A model generated the notes under the pieces. The model was not told where the DNA came from, searched no databases, and saw nothing but the letters and a program-made list of their open reading frames with translations. Below are positions 1-6,846 of a stretch of 10,059 nt of DNA, in pieces (positions within the stretch are counted from its first letter, which is position 1; each line of letters begins with the position of its first letter). The stretch is from Ruminococcus sp. UBA3800. GTDB taxonomy: Bacteria > Bacillota > Clostridia > Oscillospirales > Ruminococcaceae. The translations under genes and the position numbers were made by a program. The stretch lies in NCBI GenBank assembly GCA_002368715.1, contig DFEO01000088.1:2547-12605 (forward strand). The letters run 5' to 3'.

Positions 1-419
1 TCCACCGTCATTATCAGCGCAAGCTCGACCTTGTTAATAAACGGAGCTATCGTGCTGACAGGAGTGTCGGGCTTAACAGATATACCTGCCGACAGACCCA
101 TGGAATGGATCCTGTCGATAACAGCCTGCGGATCATCACAGGCCTCAACGTGAAAGGTTATGTTGTCCGAGCCTGCGTGTGCAAACGGCTCTATATACCT
201 TTCAGGGTCAACTATCATAAGGTGCGTGTCCACGAACATCCCTGTCTTTTTTCTGACCGAACTCAGCAGAGGGATGCCAAGGCTTATATTGTTCACAAAA
301 AGTCCGTCCATAACATCAAAATGCAGCCACTTTGATCCGGCAGCTTCTGCTCTTGCTGCCTCTGCGCCCAGGCTCGACAGATCGCAGCCAAGGACCGATG
401 CGGAAACGATGTTCTCCAT
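1..419 (-). CDS. rpe: Ribulose-phosphate 3-epimerase, N-terminal part (cut by window edge)
   Basis: Cytosolic enzyme that interconverts D-ribulose 5-phosphate and D-xylulose 5-phosphate in the pentose phosphate pathway. The first 139 codons are visible, and the gene runs off the left edge. Family motifs seen are HFDVMDG at residues 33-39 (His33 and Asp35 are the expected metal ligands), DTHLM at 64-68 (His66, a further ligand) and SVKPDTP at 114-120. The visible part ends in MTV, just where the family reads M(S/T)VxPGFGGQ, so the phosphate-binding loop and last metal ligand lie outside. The ATG at 419 follows a strong GGAGGG site with 4 nt between. The upstream yfbR-like stop is only 17 nt away and the ribosome site sits in that gap, so the two genes are probably co-transcribed. 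The family is certain from motifs; paralogous sugar epimerases such as AlsE are less likely. Confidence 0.93.
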   Translation of the reverse strand, partial: MENIVSASVLGCDLSSLGAEAARAEAAGSKWLHFDVMDGLFVNNISLGIPLLSSVRKKTGMFVDTHLMIVDPERYIEPFAHAGSDNITFHVEACDDPQAVIDRIHSMGLSAGISVKPDTPVSTIAPFINKVELALIMTV

Positions 420-436
420 TTTATCCCTCCAAAAAA

Positions 437-1018
437 CTATGCCTGTTCGTCGATCGTCATACTGTAAGCCGGTATGAACTCCTCAAGGAAAACATCAGCC
501 TCAGGAACCTTCAAAGACTTTATCGCTTCAAGAGTTGACCTTTCGGCAGAGCGAAACTCGGTGTTGCCCATCTGTCTTTCCTCGATGCACTTGATAAGTG
601 CCGAAAGCTTGTCAGCAGCCTTTACAAGGTCCCACAGCTCGCTTTCCTCATCCGTTCTCGAAAAAAGAGGCCTGTAATCCTCTCTCAGGTCCTCAGGCAG
701 ACAGGAGACCAGCTTTTGCTCGGCCTTCTTTTCCACCTCGTCATAAGCGCCCCTTATCTCACGGCTGTAATACTTTATAGGTGTGGGAAGGTCGCCTGTT
801 ATTATCTCGGTGACATCGTGATACATCGCAAGCAGCGCACACCTTTCGGGATCAACGTTTCCCCCGAAGCGCCTGTTTCTTATAAGCGCAAGGGCATGAG
901 AGATAAACGCAACATCCAGCGAATGCTCGCTGATGTTCTCAGTTATCGTGCTGCGCATAGTGGACCAGCGGTTGATATATTTCATTCTCGAGATCAGGGC
1001 AAAAAACCTGCTAATCAT
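437..1018 (-). CDS. yfbR: HD-domain 5'-deoxynucleotidase, YfbR family
   Basis: A 193-residue HD-superfamily protein that aligns closely, from memory, with E. coli YfbR (199 aa). YfbR is a metal-dependent cytosolic phosphatase that removes the 5' phosphate from deoxynucleoside monophosphates. The expected active-site residues are all visible: Arg17-Trp18 in NRW, His32 in SEHS, His67-Asp68 in MYHD, Glu71, Asp76 in TGDLPTP, and Asp136 in KAADK. FGGNVDPER and LLAMYHD are near-identical to the E. coli protein. The ATG at 1018 has AAGGAG upstream with 6 nt spacing. It lies 66 nt after oadB, behind a terminator-like hairpin and with no clear promoter of its own. Expression may therefore depend on read-through. 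It is followed at 17 nt by rpe. Pairing a dNMP phosphatase with a pentose phosphate enzyme is suggestive but is only an inference. Confidence 0.92.
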   Translation of the reverse strand: MISRFFALISRMKYINRWSTMRSTITENISEHSLDVAFISHALALIRNRRFGGNVDPERCALLAMYHDVTEIITGDLPTPIKYYSREIRGAYDEVEKKAEQKLVSCLPEDLREDYRPLFSRTDEESELWDLVKAADKLSALIKCIEERQMGNTEFRSAERSTLEAIKSLKVPEADVFLEEFIPAYSMTIDEQA

Positions 1019-1045
1019 AGTAGACTCCTTAAAAATACTGTCAGC

Positions 1046-1073
1046 AAAACAGCAGGAGATCTCTCCCCTGCTG
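1046..1073 (-). terminator. Intrinsic terminator-like hairpin after oadB
   Basis: On the minus strand a 10-bp stem (CAGCAGGGGA against its partner, one G-U pair) closes a GAGA tetraloop at 1050-1073. It is followed by only four T residues (1049-1046). It lies 11 nt past the oadB stop and before yfbR. The short T tract suggests a partial terminator that could lower, not abolish, transcription into yfbR-rpe. Confidence 0.7.
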
Positions 1074-1084
1074 ATCTTTGATTA

Positions 1085-2308
1085 TTACTTTACTATTGCA
1101 AGAAGCACACCGGCTGCAACTGCGGAACCGATAACGCCTGCAACATTCGGACCCATAGCGTGCATAAGAAGATAGTTCGTGGGAACCTCTTCCTGACCCA
1201 CCTTCTGGGACACTCTGGCTGCCATAGGAACAGCGGAAACGCCTGCCGAACCGATAAGCGGATTTATCTTCTTTCCGGAAACGATATACATAAGCTTTCC
1301 AAGAAGAACGCCGCAGGCTGTTCCTATCGAAAATGCCACAACGCCAAGACCCATTACCTCAGCAAACTGAAGATTCATTATCTTATCAGCCTGAGTAGTA
1401 GCGCCAACGGTCACTCCAAGGAATATCGTTATGATATTCATAAGCTCGTTCTGCGCAGTCTTTACAAGTCTGTCACAGCAGCCGCTCTCTTTAAGGAGAT
1501 TTCCGAACATAAGCATACCTACCAGCGGAGCTGCCGAAGGCACCATAAGCGAAATGATGACTGTTACAAGTATCGGAAAGATGAGCTTTTCGGTCTTTGA
1601 GACAGGCCTGAGCTGACCCATAACGACCGAGCGCTCCTTCTTTGTTGTCAGCGCTCTCATTATCGGCGGCTGTATGATAGGAACCAGCGCCATATAAGTA
1701 TATGCCGCAAGGGCTATCGTTCCGACACCGATAGTGCTCTTGTCGGTAAGAAGCTGTGACGAAACATAAATGGATGTAGGACCGTCCGCACCGCCTATGA
1801 TAGCGATAGAGCCGCATTCAGCAGCGCTCATCCCGAACAGAGCCGCACCGATGAATGTAAAGAAGATACCTCCCTGTGCAGCAGCTCCCATAAGAAAGCT
1901 CTTGGGGCTTGCAATAAGCGGACCAAAGTCCGTCATTGCGCCTATGCCGAGGAAGATCAGCGGAGGATATATCTGAAGCTTGACACCCATATAAAGGATA
2001 TCCAGCAGTCCTCCGTGCTGGAGTATCTGTCCATAGTCTATGTAGTGGTCGTTATCTCCCACAGTCTTGTAATTCCAGAAATCCGGGTGATAAAGGTCTG
2101 CACCCGGCAGGTTTGTAAGCAGCATACCAAAGGATATGGGCAGAAGCAGCAGCGGTTCAAAGCCCCTGGCTATCGCAAGATACATAAACACAAAGGAAAT
2201 AAGTATCATAACGATGTTTTTCCAGCCGCCGTCAGCCATAAACCCTGCAAAGCCCGACTCCCGGGCAAGGGCTGCCATCGTATCTAAAAACGAACTGATT
2301 ATTGACAT
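1085..2308 (-). CDS. oadB: Na+-translocating decarboxylase beta subunit (OadB/GcdB/MmdB family)
   Basis: A 407-residue polytopic inner-membrane protein. In this family the beta subunit decarboxylates carboxybiotin delivered by the biotin carrier and couples this to Na+ export. Seen here are many hydrophobic segments and the signature GGADGPTSIY around residues 172-181. Asp175 corresponds to the essential Asp203 of Klebsiella OadB. Near the C-terminus Asn349, Gly353, Ser358 and Arg365 keep the spacing of the Klebsiella residues Asn373, Gly377, Ser382 and Arg389, so the pump looks intact. The substrate (oxaloacetate, methylmalonyl-CoA, glutaconyl-CoA or malonate) is set by the alpha subunit, which is absent from the window, so the symbol is only a family label. 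The ATG at 2308 has AAAGGAA upstream at a rather long 12-nt spacing. It lies 33 nt after oadG in the same operon. Confidence 0.93.
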   Translation of the reverse strand: MSIISSFLDTMAALARESGFAGFMADGGWKNIVMILISFVFMYLAIARGFEPLLLLPISFGMLLTNLPGADLYHPDFWNYKTVGDNDHYIDYGQILQHGGLLDILYMGVKLQIYPPLIFLGIGAMTDFGPLIASPKSFLMGAAAQGGIFFTFIGAALFGMSAAECGSIAIIGGADGPTSIYVSSQLLTDKSTIGVGTIALAAYTYMALVPIIQPPIMRALTTKKERSVVMGQLRPVSKTEKLIFPILVTVIISLMVPSAAPLVGMLMFGNLLKESGCCDRLVKTAQNELMNIITIFLGVTVGATTQADKIMNLQFAEVMGLGVVAFSIGTACGVLLGKLMYIVSGKKINPLIGSAGVSAVPMAARVSQKVGQEEVPTNYLLMHAMGPNVAGVIGSAVAAGVLLAIVK

Positions 2309-2341
2309 TAAAAACTCACGTTCCTTTCACGAAAAAATCTT

Positions 2342-2791
2342 CTAAAACGGTCTTGTGTTCTCAACAATTCCTGCAGACGACCAGGCAGATCTCTGCGGCT
2401 TTGAAGTTTTCACGCTTTTAAGAACAAGCTTTTTGGCGCCCGATGAGCTCATACAAGCTATCGCCGCCATTATTACAGCCACCGTTTCTTCCTCTATGCC
2501 GTCCTCTATAAAGGGTGCAGCAGGCGAAACATCGGTAACATCGGCAGCCTTTGCAGGGGTTTCGGGAGCAGCTGAAGCTTTCTTTGCTTCCTCCTCTTCC
2601 CTGGCTTTTTTCTTTGCGGCTGCGCTGAACAGCGAACCGTAGATGCTGACACTGACAATAAGCAGTATCAAGGCTATGAATACGACAACTATTCCCGTTA
2701 TAACGACCGACGACACAGTTCCTGCGTCCAGGTCCTTTTTATTCGGGCTGATAGTTGCCACTGTGACAAGTGATGACAAAAGATCTTGCAT
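2342..2791 (-). CDS. oadG: Na+-pump decarboxylase gamma subunit, OadG family
   Basis: A 149-residue protein with one membrane segment at about residues 28-50, then a charged stretch (KKKAREEEEAKK) and an Ala/Pro-rich linker. The C-terminal motif EEETVAVIMAAIACMSS is followed by a basic tail ending WSSAGIVENTRPF. This is the usual architecture of OadG/MmdD-type gamma (delta) subunits. They hold the cytoplasmic carboxyltransferase against the beta subunit, and the AVIxAAIA segment is the typical conserved part. No biotinylation motif (MKM) is present, so this is not the biotin carrier. I chose the ATG at 2791 because GGAG lies 7 nt upstream. An in-frame TTG at 2812 would place that ribosome site inside the gene. 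The gene is first in the operon, below the promoter at 2828-2856, and is followed by oadB. Confidence 0.86.
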   Translation of the reverse strand: MQDLLSSLVTVATISPNKKDLDAGTVSSVVITGIVVVFIALILLIVSVSIYGSLFSAAAKKKAREEEEAKKASAAPETPAKAADVTDVSPAAPFIEDGIEEETVAVIMAAIACMSSSGAKKLVLKSVKTSKPQRSAWSSAGIVENTRPF

Positions 2792-2827
2792 ACTTCTTCT
2801 CCTATCAAACAAAAATTGACCAAAATA

Positions 2828-2856
2828 ATTATACTACAAATCAAGACCAAATACAA
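2828..2856 (-). promoter_or_regulatory. Sigma-A-type promoter for oadG-oadB
   Basis: On the minus strand TTGTAT (2856-2851), a 17-nt spacer, and a perfect TATAAT (2833-2828). The predicted start of transcription is near 2821, about 30 nt before the oadG ATG. The surrounding DNA is AT-rich and intergenic. Confidence 0.82.
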
Positions 2857-2969
2857 GTGTTTTGCAAAATTTTTTAAGTGATTTAACCTTAATTCATTAT
2901 TAACTTTTTATGAATTGCCCCGAGCCGACGAGCTCTTTGGTTCAACTCTCACAAAGTCGAGCCCGACAC

Positions 2970-2998
2970 TTGAAAAACACCCGACAATGTGCTATAAT
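2970..2998 (+). promoter_or_regulatory. Strong sigma-A-type promoter for the mscS-like gene
   Basis: TTGAAA at 2970-2975, a 17-nt spacer, and a perfect TATAAT at 2993-2998 preceded by TGC, giving an extended -10. Transcription should start near 3005. This rules out in-frame starts at 2915 and 2987 and limits where the downstream gene can begin. Confidence 0.87.
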
Positions 2999-3039
2999 GG
3001 TGTTGCGGACTTTTTGCCTGCTGTTATATACGACCTTAC

Positions 3040-3044
3040 GGAGG
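3040..3044 (+). promoter_or_regulatory. Ribosome binding site of the mscS-like gene
   Basis: A perfect GGAGG in the leader, the only strong site between the promoter and the first membrane helix. Eight nt downstream there is no ATG, GTG or TTG, but an in-frame ACG at 3053. The only canonical codon nearby, GTG at 3044, overlaps the site itself. The start of the gene is therefore unsettled. Confidence 0.6.
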
Positions 3045-3868
3045 TGTTTTTTACGAAATATATCACGACCACTATAAAGGAATTTCTTCCCGAGCTCATT
3101 GCCGCTCTGATAGTTTTCTTTGTCGGCAGGTTCCTTATCAAGCTCCTGCTAAAGGCTGTGGTGAGAGCTATGGAGAAAAGGGATACGGACAAGACCGTAA
3201 GAAAATTCATCCATTCGACCTGTCGGGTCGTTATGCTGATATTCCTGACCGTCATCTGTCTGTCGATAATCGGTGTTCCTATGACGTCGATCATCGCTGC
3301 ACTTTCGGCTGCCGGTATCGCTATCGGCCTTGCGCTGAAAGACAGCCTTTCCAATGTTGCCGGAGGATTTATCATTCTGTTCACAAAGCCGCTTAAATAC
3401 GGCGATTATGTGAAGATCAACAACGAAGAGGGCGTGGTCGAGGGAATAACTATCCTCTATACGATACTGCGCACACTTGACAAAAAGGTGGTATACATAC
3501 CAAACGGTATTGCGGTAAAGAGCAGCATAGTGAATATGTCGAAGGACAGCTGCCGATATATGATACAGTGCTATCAGATAAGCTATGACGACGATTATCA
3601 CAAGGCTATACAGATAATCAAGGGCGTTCTTATGAACCTGGACTATGTTATGAAAGAGCCCGACGCTCCGAGGGTGGCGGGAAACGCACACAACACGAAC
3701 TCATTTGAGATAATCGTAAAATACTGGGTGCCTGTTGACAAATACCTGTTTGCAAAATCCGATCTGCTCGAGCAGATAACCGATGCGTTCAGGGTGAACG
3801 GAATCTCGATACCTGTAAATCAGGTGGATCTTCATGTTCCGAGGGAAATAAAGATATCCTCAAAATAA
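3044..3868 (+). CDS. mscS: Small-conductance mechanosensitive channel, MscS family
   Basis: Homo-heptameric membrane channel that opens under membrane tension to release solutes during osmotic downshock. The family call rests on three hydrophobic helices (about residues 14-38, 60-78 and 82-112 counted from the GTG at 3044). The pore-lining helix reads AAGIAIGLALKDSLSNVAGG, matching the Gly/Ala-packed TM3 of E. coli MscS. The beta-domain signature YIPNG follows, then a cytoplasmic alpha/beta domain. At 274 residues it is close to the 286 of E. coli MscS. The start is uncertain. The promoter at 2970-2998 excludes starts upstream of about 3005. TTG 3014 lacks a ribosome site, GTG 3044 overlaps GGAGG, and ACG 3053 has ideal spacing but is non-canonical. 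It is the only plus-strand gene, with its own promoter and terminator, converging on comFC. Confidence 0.92.
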   Translation: MFFTKYITTTIKEFLPELIAALIVFFVGRFLIKLLLKAVVRAMEKRDTDKTVRKFIHSTCRVVMLIFLTVICLSIIGVPMTSIIAALSAAGIAIGLALKDSLSNVAGGFIILFTKPLKYGDYVKINNEEGVVEGITILYTILRTLDKKVVYIPNGIAVKSSIVNMSKDSCRYMIQCYQISYDDDYHKAIQIIKGVLMNLDYVMKEPDAPRVAGNAHNTNSFEIIVKYWVPVDKYLFAKSDLLEQITDAFRVNGISIPVNQVDLHVPREIKISSK

Positions 3869-3871
3869 GAC

Positions 3872-3907
3872 AATACCGGCTGACGGTCAGAGTCAGTCGG
3901 TATTTTT
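3872..3907 (+). terminator. Strong intrinsic terminator after mscS, overlapping the comFC end
   Basis: A 13-bp stem (3872-3884 with 3892-3904, one G-T wobble) around a 7-nt loop, ending in a run of five T at 3903-3907. It begins 4 nt after the mscS stop. On the opposite strand the comFC stop codon (3895-3893) lies within the same stem. The T tract on that side is poor, so the hairpin may serve comFC only weakly. Confidence 0.9.
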
Positions 3908-4603
3908 GTTTCTTTCGTGTTCGAGCCTTGTTGTGGCAATGACGGCACAGATGACCTCACTTGCTCCCATTTCGAGCAGGAGCCCAGCACAGGTGTTGAG
4001 CGTCGAGCCTGTGGTGTAGACATCATCGCACAAAAGCAGGGTCTTGCCTGTGATATCCTTATGCTTTGGAAGGATGTAGAATGACTTCTCGGCATTTAGC
4101 TTTCGTTCGGCGGCTGTCAGCCTGTGCTGGGCGGTGCCTGTGCGCTTTTTGCCCAAAAGCTTCAGCTCGCAGGGCTTTCCAAGCGTTCTCGAAAACATCT
4201 TTGCCATCTTGTCGGCATCGTTTATATTCTTGTCCTGCTTTTTCAGAAAGTGCATAGGCACAGAAGTCACAATGTCTATCTGGCGGAGGGTGCCGTCCTC
4301 CTTCATCTGTTTGCAAAGCTCTGCTGCCGCATATTCGGCAAGGTTTAGCGTAAGGCCGTTTTTAAGGTCATAGATAGCGTTGACAACACTGTCCTCATAA
4401 AGACACTGAGCATAGACCCGTGAGAATTTAAGGGCTGTGTGGTCAAGGCAGGTCTGCTTTGAGCAGATAGGACAGAGCTTCAGATCTGTGATATCAAGCT
4501 TATTAGAGCAATCCTCACAGAGAAGCTCGTCCCATTCAAGGAGCTTATGACAGACCGGACATTCATTCGTCCATATAATATTCGCCGCCCTCCGGAGCAT
4601 CAT
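3893..4603 (-). CDS. comFC: ComFC-like phosphoribosyltransferase-fold protein (ComF family)
   Basis: ComF-family protein of 236 residues from the ATG at 4603. The N-terminus has a four-cysteine zinc-finger pattern (CPVC at 15-18, CEDC at 29-32) and a second CPIC at 44-47, as in ComFC. The C-terminal type I phosphoribosyltransferase domain carries the PRPP-loop motif CDDVYTTGST at about 192-201. In competent bacteria ComFC is needed for uptake of transforming DNA and works with the ComFA helicase. In non-competent clostridia its role is unclear. The start is ambiguous. ATG 4603 (AGGA 5 nt upstream) fits family N-termini best. TTG 4621 has the stronger site GGAGGTGAG (4626-4634), and GTG 4630 lies inside that site. 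Whichever is used, it overlaps the recD2 3' end (41 nt from ATG 4603), which implies translational coupling. Confidence 0.9.
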   Translation of the reverse strand: MMLRRAANIIWTNECPVCHKLLEWDELLCEDCSNKLDITDLKLCPICSKQTCLDHTALKFSRVYAQCLYEDSVVNAIYDLKNGLTLNLAEYAAAELCKQMKEDGTLRQIDIVTSVPMHFLKKQDKNINDADKMAKMFSRTLGKPCELKLLGKKRTGTAQHRLTAAERKLNAEKSFYILPKHKDITGKTLLLCDDVYTTGSTLNTCAGLLLEMGASEVICAVIATTRLEHERNKNTD

Positions 4604-6845
4604 TCTCTTCCTGTCCGTCAAGGAGCTCACCTCCTCTGCTGCTCTCGGTCAGCATATTCCTGAGCGCAGTATAGCGCAGTGTACGCCTGTCATTGTCTAT
4701 CATAAAGTTCACACGCTTCTGTGAGCCGACGATTATAAGCATCTTTCTTGCTCTGGTAACAGCTGTGTAAAGAAGGTTTCGGTAGTAGAGCTTGTCAAAG
4801 CCGCCGAAGACCGCAAGGATGACCACATTGAACTCGGAACCCTGGCTCTTATGCACAGTGACCGCATAAGCAAGTTCGAGATTGTCAAACATCGCTCCGC
4901 TGTATATGCACACTCTGCCCTCAAAATCTATCGTTGCAGTGCGGAGCACCTTGTTCACTGCAAGGATAACGCCTATGTCACCGTTGAAGATGCCTGCTCC
5001 GCTCTCGCTCTTGGTGTCATCAAGCTGCTTTTTCCATAATATCTCATAGTCATTCTTTGTCTGCATCACCTTATCGCCCTTGCGAAAGGTATAAACAGGA
5101 GTTTTAATCTCGGACTTGCCTGCGGCAGGAGGGTTCAGCTCCCTCTGGAGGCGCTTGTTCAGCTCAACGACACCGGCAGGACCCTTTCTTGTGGGAGAAA
5201 GCACCTGGATATCCTCAAACGGAGAAAACCCGTAGGCTTTTTTGAGCCTGTTTTTCGAGAGATCGACGATCAGCTCCTGAAGCCCTTCAAAATCAAGGCG
5301 CTGAAAGAAAAAGAAATCCTTGTCACGCTTTGAAAGGTCGATATGTTCGCCGTTTACTATCTTATGGGCATTCATAACAATATCGGACTGCTGGGCCTGG
5401 CGGAATATCTCCTTCAGTGTTACCACAGGCATAGCTCCGCTGTCGATAATGTCTCTAAGGACATTTCCTGCGCCCACAGAGGGGAGCTGGTCGCTGTCGC
5501 CTACAAGGACAAGCTTGCAGGTCACGCTTATCGCTCTGAGCACAGCCTCGAAAAGAACGCTGTCCACCATTGACATCTCGTCGATAATAAGAGCATCACA
5601 ATCCAGCAGGTCGTTCTCATTGTGGACAAAGGATGCGGTCTCGCCAGAACGGAACTTGACCTCAAGAAGCCTGTGGATGGTCTTTGCCTCAACTCCGGTA
5701 AGGTCGGTCAGCCGCTTTGCAGCTCTGCCTGTTGGGGCGCAAATCATAACATTGAGTCCCTGCTGGGTGTAAAGTGAAATGATAGCGTTCAGTGTCGTGG
5801 TTTTTCCTGTTCCGGGGCCGCCTGTGAGAACGAGAAAGCCCTTTGAGAGCGCAAGGTTTATCGCCTGACGCTGGATGGTCTCATACTTTATCCCGTTGTT
5901 CTCCTCTTCAAGGTCTATGACCTCGGAGAAATCTATCTTGTTGTCATAGGATATCCCGCTCATTATCGAGAGACGGCGTGATATGTAATCCTCGGCTCTG
6001 AAATACTCGGCAAGCATAATAAAGGGGCGCTTGCCCTTATAGTAGCAGCAGAGGTTTTCTTCTTCTATCTCCTCGGTCATCACCTGCAGGATAAGAGACT
6101 CATCGACCTCAAGGAAGCGCCGTGTGAGCTCGGTCAGGGTCTCCTTCGGCAGACAGGTATGGCCTGCATCGGCGTTCTGGCGCAGCACATAGGTGAGCCC
6201 AGCCTTTATGCGAAAGCGGCTGTCCAGGGGTAGCTCGTTTTTTGCCGCCAGCTCGTCCGCCTGAGAAAATGGCAGGTCTACCCCCTCGGTGCACAGAACA
6301 TACGGGTTTTTGACTATCATCTTTTCGGACTGTGCTCCCCAGCGGTTCCACGCCCTTATCCCATAGGATGCCGCTATCTCGTATCTTCCGAGGTAGGTCA
6401 TAAGCGACCTTACAGCAAAAGTGTTTTTAAACTGTTTTGAAAAGCTGTCAGCCTTTTCGGCGGTTATGCCCTCGATGCTGCACAGCCTTTCGGGCTCGTT
6501 CTCAATGACCTGAAAGGTCTCCTCACCAAACTCTTTTACCAGCTTTTTGGCAAGGACAGGCCCTATACCCTTTATTGCGCCGCTCGCAAGATAGCGCCTT
6601 ATAGAATCCACGGTCGTCGGCAGGGAGCGCTCGAAAACGGAGACCTTGAACTGCTCGCCGAACTTTCGGTGAACAACAAATTCTCCCGTGCAGACAAGCT
6701 CCTCTCCCTCATCGACATCGCCCATCTCGCCCACAACAGTCAGCAGGTCGTTCTCATGGTTCATCATAAGAACGCAGAAGCCCGTATCGTGGTTTTTAAA
6801 AACTATGCTGTCTACCTCGCCTTTGATGGTTTTAAGCTCTCCCAT
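4563..6845 (-). CDS. recD2: RecD2-type SF1B DNA helicase
   Basis: A 760-residue ATP-dependent 5'-3' DNA helicase of the RecD2 subfamily, found in bacteria independently of RecBCD and linked to DNA repair and replication-fork maintenance. The N-terminal OB-like region (about 1-70) precedes helix-hairpin-helix segments (GIKGIGPVLAKK at 90-101 and SIEGI near 123-127), the hallmark of RecD2 over RecD. The helicase motifs follow in order: Walker A GGPGTGKTT (342-350), Ia APTGRAAKRL (370-379), II LIIDEMSMVD (419-428), III GDSDQLPSVGAGN (449-461), IV EIFRQ (479-483), VTVHKSQGSEF (662-672), and VI YTAVTRAR (693-700). The core looks intact. ATG 6845 has AGGGA upstream and starts 1 nt after the stop of the preceding small gene, so the two are coupled. 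The last 41 nt or more overlap comFC. Confidence 0.96.
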   Translation of the reverse strand: MGELKTIKGEVDSIVFKNHDTGFCVLMMNHENDLLTVVGEMGDVDEGEELVCTGEFVVHRKFGEQFKVSVFERSLPTTVDSIRRYLASGAIKGIGPVLAKKLVKEFGEETFQVIENEPERLCSIEGITAEKADSFSKQFKNTFAVRSLMTYLGRYEIAASYGIRAWNRWGAQSEKMIVKNPYVLCTEGVDLPFSQADELAAKNELPLDSRFRIKAGLTYVLRQNADAGHTCLPKETLTELTRRFLEVDESLILQVMTEEIEEENLCCYYKGKRPFIMLAEYFRAEDYISRRLSIMSGISYDNKIDFSEVIDLEEENNGIKYETIQRQAINLALSKGFLVLTGGPGTGKTTTLNAIISLYTQQGLNVMICAPTGRAAKRLTDLTGVEAKTIHRLLEVKFRSGETASFVHNENDLLDCDALIIDEMSMVDSVLFEAVLRAISVTCKLVLVGDSDQLPSVGAGNVLRDIIDSGAMPVVTLKEIFRQAQQSDIVMNAHKIVNGEHIDLSKRDKDFFFFQRLDFEGLQELIVDLSKNRLKKAYGFSPFEDIQVLSPTRKGPAGVVELNKRLQRELNPPAAGKSEIKTPVYTFRKGDKVMQTKNDYEILWKKQLDDTKSESGAGIFNGDIGVILAVNKVLRTATIDFEGRVCIYSGAMFDNLELAYAVTVHKSQGSEFNVVILAVFGGFDKLYYRNLLYTAVTRARKMLIIVGSQKRVNFMIDNDRRTLRYTALRNMLTESSRGGELLDGQEENDAPEGGEYYMDE
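4626..4634 (-). promoter_or_regulatory. Strong ribosome site inside recD2, ahead of comFC
   Basis: On the minus strand GGAGGTGAG lies within the recD2 coding region. The core GGAGG is 8 nt before an in-frame TTG (4621) of comFC. It is too far from ATG 4603 for ordinary spacing, so it favours a TTG start or re-initiation after the recD2 stop. Confidence 0.55.
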
Positions 6846-6846
6846 T

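Noticed and set aside
1491..1817. 108-codon minus-strand open frame inside oadB
   Set aside because: Overlaps a conserved coding region in another frame and has no recognisable features.
2813..2969. Possible riboswitch or small RNA in the divergent gap between oadG and mscS
   Set aside because: AT-rich, holding only promoter elements; no extended conserved-looking secondary structure seen by eye.
2918..2970. Imperfect direct repeat (GAGCCGAC / GAGCCCGAC) and weak inverted repeat upstream of the mscS promoter
   Set aside because: Short and interrupted by mismatches and a bulge; not distinguishable from chance.
2915..3043. Extended N-terminus of the mscS-like gene from TTG 2915 or ATG 2987
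   Set aside because: The extension contains a consensus promoter (2970-2998), lacks a ribosome site and adds residues not typical of the family.
3149..3691. 180-codon minus-strand open frame opposite mscS
   Set aside because: Shadow of the well-supported MscS-like gene; no ribosome site, and a His/Tyr/Arg-rich composition typical of antisense frames.
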